34,600 nt of DNA, from NCBI GenBank assembly GCA_033085395.1, contig JANQBS010000354.1:1-34600 (forward strand). Reading direction: 5' to 3'. Shown in pieces: positions 30,475 to 34,600 of this stretch. How positions within the stretch are numbered: the stretch's first letter is position 1; each line of letters begins with the position of its first letter. Position numbers and translations under genes: made by a program. This stretch comes from Xanthoparmelia taractica (taxonomy: Eukaryota; Ascomycota; Lecanoromycetes; Lecanorales; Parmeliaceae). Below the pieces are notes generated by a model. The model made no database searches. It was not told the DNA's origin and saw only the letters and a list, made by a program, of their open reading frames with translations.

Positions 30475-31640
30475 TATTTTAATTAAGTATAATCTCGACC
30501 TTATAAAAGTTTATTTATAGATTAATTCCTAATATAATAATATCTAAAAATACGATTTCTTTAATATTAAATTCGTATTTCTTAATATTAGTCTATAGAT
30601 TAGTTTTTCGTAGACGTTAAAGAACTTATTTAACGTGCTTTTGATATTTCGTCTTCGTTCGACTATAGATAAGAATATAATTTAGATAGACTTAATAGAA
30701 GTCGTTTAGAAAATCGAATAGAATATTATTAATATATTATTAAAAAGTACTCTATTTATTCGTTAGCTTAAAGAATAATACTTAATATTTATAGACTTTG
30801 AAAACTATAATAAAGATCGTATAATTCTTACTATCGAGGTTTATTTGTAGCTTATTAAATACAGCGATAATATTTAAACGAATAAGATATCGATATTCTC
30901 TAATTTTATTAATAACTTCCTCTATTAGAGAAAGTAAGTATTAATTATATTTTATTATAATATTTAATTTTCGATAATTTATATAGAAATAAAGATTATT
31001 ATTAATCTTTAGAGTAAGTAGAATTAATAACGAATAAGAAGTCTTATTAGAAGTAATAAAGCTCTTAAATAAATTATTTATTAGATACTCTTACGAGTTG
31101 AAAAGGTGTGATATATTTAATGATATAGAATTAGTTTTTCGAATATCATATCGAAAGATATAAGATATCCCATACTCTCATTGGGTTTTTAATAAATATA
31201 TTATATAATATTTTTTTATATTCTAAAAATACGTAAAAAGCTTAAGCGAACGCTTATATAATTATAAAATTCTATATATAGATTAAAAAGATATTAATTT
31301 TTAAAAAAGTTGAAAAAAAGTTGAAAACGACTATGTTTAATAGATATCACATCTTTCCGACCCGTAGGTACTCTTTAATCTTTTAAAGTTTATAAAAAAA
31401 TATATAATAAACGCGATTTTAAGACGACTTAAAATTATTAATAAACTCGATCTTATAATTATAAGGATAATACGAAAAAAATTAATCGACTTTAAAACAA
31501 TTAAAGATATTTAAAAACTTTTAATACTTAGAGAAAAATTACTTTCTAACGTCGCTTAGATTCTAAATAATAATCTTTATTAAAAAAAATTAATTTCTTT
31601 CGCTTTAAACTTAGCGTTATAAACTATATCTTAATTAATA
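30475..31640 (-). pseudogene. Gypsy reverse transcriptase region, interrupted by element copy E
   Basis: Minus-strand blocks of a Ty3/gypsy reverse transcriptase: ITSNKTSYSLLILL (about 31030-31080), YRKLNIIIKYN, then LIEEVINKIREYRYLIRLNI (about 30860-30930), and YLNYILIYSRTKTKYQKHV, where the usual YLDDILIYS catalytic box has one Asp changed (D to N, a G-to-A product). The N-terminal part (FNCFKVD ... YPYNYKIEF, about 31440-31500) lies on the other side of copy E (31092-31366), proving that E inserted into it. Confidence 0.85.
31092..31366 (+). mobile_element. ~276-bp inverted-repeat element, copy E
   Basis: 275 bp from TACGAGTTGA to CGACCCGTA. Flanks GATACTCT and GGTACTCT are an 8-bp target duplication differing by one G/A. 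Inserted within the gypsy reverse transcriptase. Confidence 0.9.
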
Positions 31641-33792
31641 TCGTAAAGAAGATAATAACGATACTATAAATAGAGAATAAATAATTTTTAGACGTAAATT
31701 ATAGATAAATAAGAATCTTTAATCGAGATTAAATTAATTTAGAAATCTTAATTAAGAGTATCGATTTAATAGAGAAATAAGTTATAGAAATAAAAGAAGT
31801 TTATAATAAATAATCTCGAAAGAGAATAAAATTATTATTTATATCTAAAAGTATATTAAAGCGATTTATTTATAGTTTATCTAGAATAATTATATATTAT
31901 TCTAAATTCGCTATAAGTATTAAGATTATAAGTTTCTTATATCTCGAAAGAATAAGATTTAAATATATAATATACGTAATAAGCTTTTTACTAAATTATT
32001 TATTATAATCTTAAATTAATCTAAACTATATAAAAGAAATAAATTATATACTTAGAAATTAATAAATCTCGTAAATTAGACGTTTATTAATAAACGCGTA
32101 CTTAATAATTCTAATATTAATAAGAATTTAAACGTAATAAATCTTCTCTTAAAAAGTTAGGCTTTTTTAAACTAAAAATAATTTTAAGACGAATAACTTA
32201 TATTGAGTCTCTTTTAAATTATATAAGAATAAAATCCTATTTTAATTCGTAACTATAAATAAGATTATAAGTTTTTTAAATCGAATTATTTAGACTTCGA
32301 TTTTACGAAACTCTCTTTATTCTAATTTTTTATCTTATTAATTTAATAAGAAAATCGACGTTTTAAATAAGCGAATAATAAGTATCTCTTTTTATAATAA
32401 ATATAGTAAATATCTTTTTTTTAATTCTTAATAGTTTTTCGCTATTATTACTTTATAGCGAAAAAAAGATATCGAGAAATTAAATTCGTTCGAGAAAAGA
32501 AAATATTTATAAAATTAAATATAAACGTTACACGCTTAGAGACTTATATCTTATTTATTATATTCTTAACCTTCTTAACTATCTTTTTTTAATATATAAT
32601 ATAATATTTATTATTCGTTCGAGTTAAGAATACTTTTAAAGCGAATATCGTAATAAACTTAATAAAAGAGTTCGTCTAGATTATACGAAGATAAGAAACG
32701 AGCTTCTTATCTATATTTCGAAGTTAAGCTTTATTTAATATACTTAACTTTATAATAAGATATTTAAAGTCTTAATAAAAGTCGCTAAATAAGAGATCTT
32801 TCTACTTTAAGACCTTATATTTATAAACTCTATTTACTTTATAATTCGAGTTTTTAAAATTTTTTTATAAATTATTTAAAATCTTATTAATAATTTAATA
32901 AAGATCGAAGCTTAGACGATAAGATTAAGTATAGATAACTTTAATTATTTTTCTATTAGTGCGAGACTTAACGTAAGCGATTCTAGCTATCTTATTATCG
33001 AAATAATCTTAATTAATTTTTAACTTATTAAATATTTAATTAATTTAATTATTTTATTAAGATTCTTTATTATTAATTAATACTAAAGAATAAGAGAACT
33101 TTTCGAAGCGTTTAGCTAAAATTTAAATTTATATCGAATTAATAAATCTCTTATAAGATCTTTAAAGTTAATATTAAAGATTCTACACTTATTATTATAA
33201 ATAATTATAAATTACTTAAAATCAATCGAGTGTAATTTTAGTCTTCTTCTTCTTTCTTTATTCTTTTTTATATTTTAATTTATAATTTAAATTTTCTTTA
33301 AATAGAGAGTCGTATAATTAAATAATTTCTATCTTAAGATCGCGTTATTCGCGAAGCTTATTTAAAATAATTAAAAACTCTTTAAGATTTATATTAACTT
33401 ATTATATTAACTATTCTTAAGTTATTATATTTTAAATAAAAATAAGATTCTTAAGCGCTCGAGAAGTATTTTTAAATAATATAAATACTCGTTAATTTAG
33501 AGTATTTTTAAGATAACGTTTTAAATTAAGAGATAGCGTAGAATAAATTACGAGATCTATTCTCGTCTAAGAATCTCTCGCGTCTTACTTCGTATTATAA
33601 GATATTCTATAAAAGCTATAAATAAATTATTAAGTAAGTAATATTATATAATATTAAGATATCGTTCGATTTTATAAGAAAGTAATAATTTTCTCCGAAC
33701 TTTTAAATAAAATTACTTTTTTATACGAAATTCGCTCGAGTTAAGATTAAAATTAATACGATAAGAACGAACTCAGCTAAGTTTACAGTGAG
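31641..33792 (-). pseudogene. AT-rich RIP-degraded upstream part of the gypsy element
   Basis: Lies where protease and gag of the minus-strand gypsy element should be. It is so AT-rich and stop-rich that I can identify no motif with confidence. No independent gene seen. Confidence 0.45.
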
Positions 33793-34068
33793 TATAAGTC
33801 GGAAAAATATAATATATTTAATAATATGATATTAGTTTTTCGAATATCATATCGAAAGGTATAAGATATTCTATACTCTCATTGGGTTTTTAATAAATAT
33901 ATTACGTGATATTTTTCTATATTCTCAAAATACGTAAAAAGCTTAAGCGAACGCTTATATAATTATAAAATTCTATAAATAGATTAAAAAGATATAATTT
34001 TTTAAAAAAAGTTAAAAAAAAGTTAAAAACGACTATGTTTAACAGATACCACACCTTTTCGACCCGTA
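33793..34068 (+). mobile_element. ~276-bp inverted-repeat element, copy F
   Basis: 276 bp; the left terminus has decayed by transitions (TATAAGTCGG for TACGGGTCGG), the right one is intact (CGACCCGTA). Flanks ACAGTGAG and ATAGTAAG form an 8-bp duplication differing by one C/T and one G/A. Confidence 0.9.
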
Positions 34069-34530
34069 ATAGTAAGTGTTCTGGGTCGATTATAATATAA
34101 GTAATAATTATTTAAATAAAGTGTACTTATAGTTAAATAGACTTTAGAGAACGCTCTATTAGTATATGACGTCGAGAAGTAAGTTATATAAGTAATTCTT
34201 GTTAGCGTATCTATACGACTCTAACTATTATACTAATTAATAATAAAATAATTAAGTCGTGTTAGAATTACGTTCAGAGCACACTAACTAATAGATTAAT
34301 CGCGTGATTTATAGTCGCGCCGCGGGGCCGAGTGTTGAATAGATATTAAGATTATATTACGTTGATATTCAATTAAGAGAGAGCTATCTTACTACAATTT
34401 CTTTAATCTCGCTTACTTATAAGTCTTTAATAATTTCGTATAATTTAGATCTTTTAATAGTATATTTATATAATTTAAGAGTTATCTAAAATAATACGTA
34501 TTAGTGTCTTTCGAAGTCGTCGATTATATC
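34069..34530. other. AT-rich spacer between element copies F and G
   Basis: 462 bp of AT-rich DNA with a small GC island at about 34310-34335 (GCGCCGCGGGGCCGAG). A TGTTAGAATT word at 34260 resembles the start of an LTR but does not extend. Contents otherwise unreadable. Confidence 0.35.
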
Positions 34531-34600
34531 TACGAGTCGGAAAGGTGTGGTATCTGTTGAACATAGTCGTTTTCAACTTTTTTTCAACTTTTTTTAAAAA
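34531..34600 (-). mobile_element. ~276-bp inverted-repeat element, copy G (truncated by window edge)
   Basis: Starts TACGAGTCGG and reads into the reverse complement of the right half of the other copies (CATAGTCGTTTTCAAC), so its orientation is opposite to B-F and the same as copy A. The rest is outside the window. Confidence 0.82.

Larger units (their letters stand above)
26616..34068 (-). mobile_element. Ty3/gypsy LTR retrotransposon, RIP-inactivated and interrupted
   Basis: On the minus strand, from high to low coordinates: probable protease/gag-side sequence (about 31640-33792, unreadable), reverse transcriptase (about 30480-31640), RNase H (about 28885-30474, duplicated), integrase (about 27230-28607), a polypurine tract (26825-26838) and a 201-bp LTR (26616-26816). 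Reverse transcriptase, RNase H and integrase residues were recognised by frame reading despite many stops, nearly all of the C-to-T type. The order RT, RNase H, integrase is that of Ty3/gypsy elements. Several ~276-bp inverted-repeat elements are nested inside. The 5' LTR was not found, so the upper limit is a guess. Confidence 0.82.

Noticed and set aside
34260..34300. TGTTAGAATT as the start of a 5' LTR matching 26616
   Set aside because: Similarity ends after about eight bases; the following sequence does not match the 201-bp LTR.

Overview
The window looks like a piece of a filamentous ascomycete (Pezizomycotina) genome; a Leotiomycete-like source is only a guess. Gene-dense, balanced-composition DNA (about 2640-24400) carries genes with short GT-AG introns (47-118 bp, mostly near 50). 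It is flanked by very AT-rich, stop-riddled DNA (about 1-2300 and 26230-34600) with the signature of repeat-induced point mutation (RIP): almost all in-frame stops can be explained by C-to-T or G-to-A changes, and repeat copies differ mainly by transitions. Zn(II)2Cys6, 2EXR/F-box-like and G-patch/RRM proteins and fungal transposons support the assignment.

Left edge (1-2640): a truncated copy of a ~276-bp inverted-repeat element, then a full-length but RIP-killed Fot1/pogo-like transposon (735-2635) with 74-bp terminal inverted repeats, TA duplications and a 562-codon transposase frame with stops but no net indel. A simple-repeat-rich stretch follows (2640-3600).

Gene-rich core (3600-24400): a proline-rich coiled-coil protein (-), an unknown 230-aa protein (-), a small doubtful ORF (-), an Upc2-like Zn2Cys6 regulator whose zinc cluster is split by an in-frame 54-bp intron (-), a 487-bp TA-flanked inverted-repeat element directly upstream of it, an eight-exon RBM5/RBM10-like splicing factor (-), a 100-bp MITE, an MJ1316/DUF504 RNA-end-recognition domain protein (+), a 2EXR/DUF7730-like protein (-), a frameshifted O-methyltransferase remnant (-), a dual-specificity-phosphatase-like protein lacking the catalytic HC motif (+), an unknown three-exon acidic protein (+), and a four-exon chromate (CHR) transporter (-). 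There is no sign of an operon or biosynthetic cluster; the genes look like unrelated housekeeping and lineage-specific loci.

Right side (24400-34600): degenerate short repeats, interrupted by a 1002-bp Mutator-like element with 132-bp inverted repeats and a perfect 9-bp target duplication that holds a RIP-damaged coding fragment. A Ty3/gypsy retrotransposon on the minus strand follows (LTR 26616-26816, then integrase, RNase H and reverse transcriptase reading upward), itself broken by three or more copies of the ~276-bp inverted-repeat element. Its RNase H segment is tandemly duplicated with element copies at the breakpoints. All gene models come from manual translation and splice-site reading; no database search was run.
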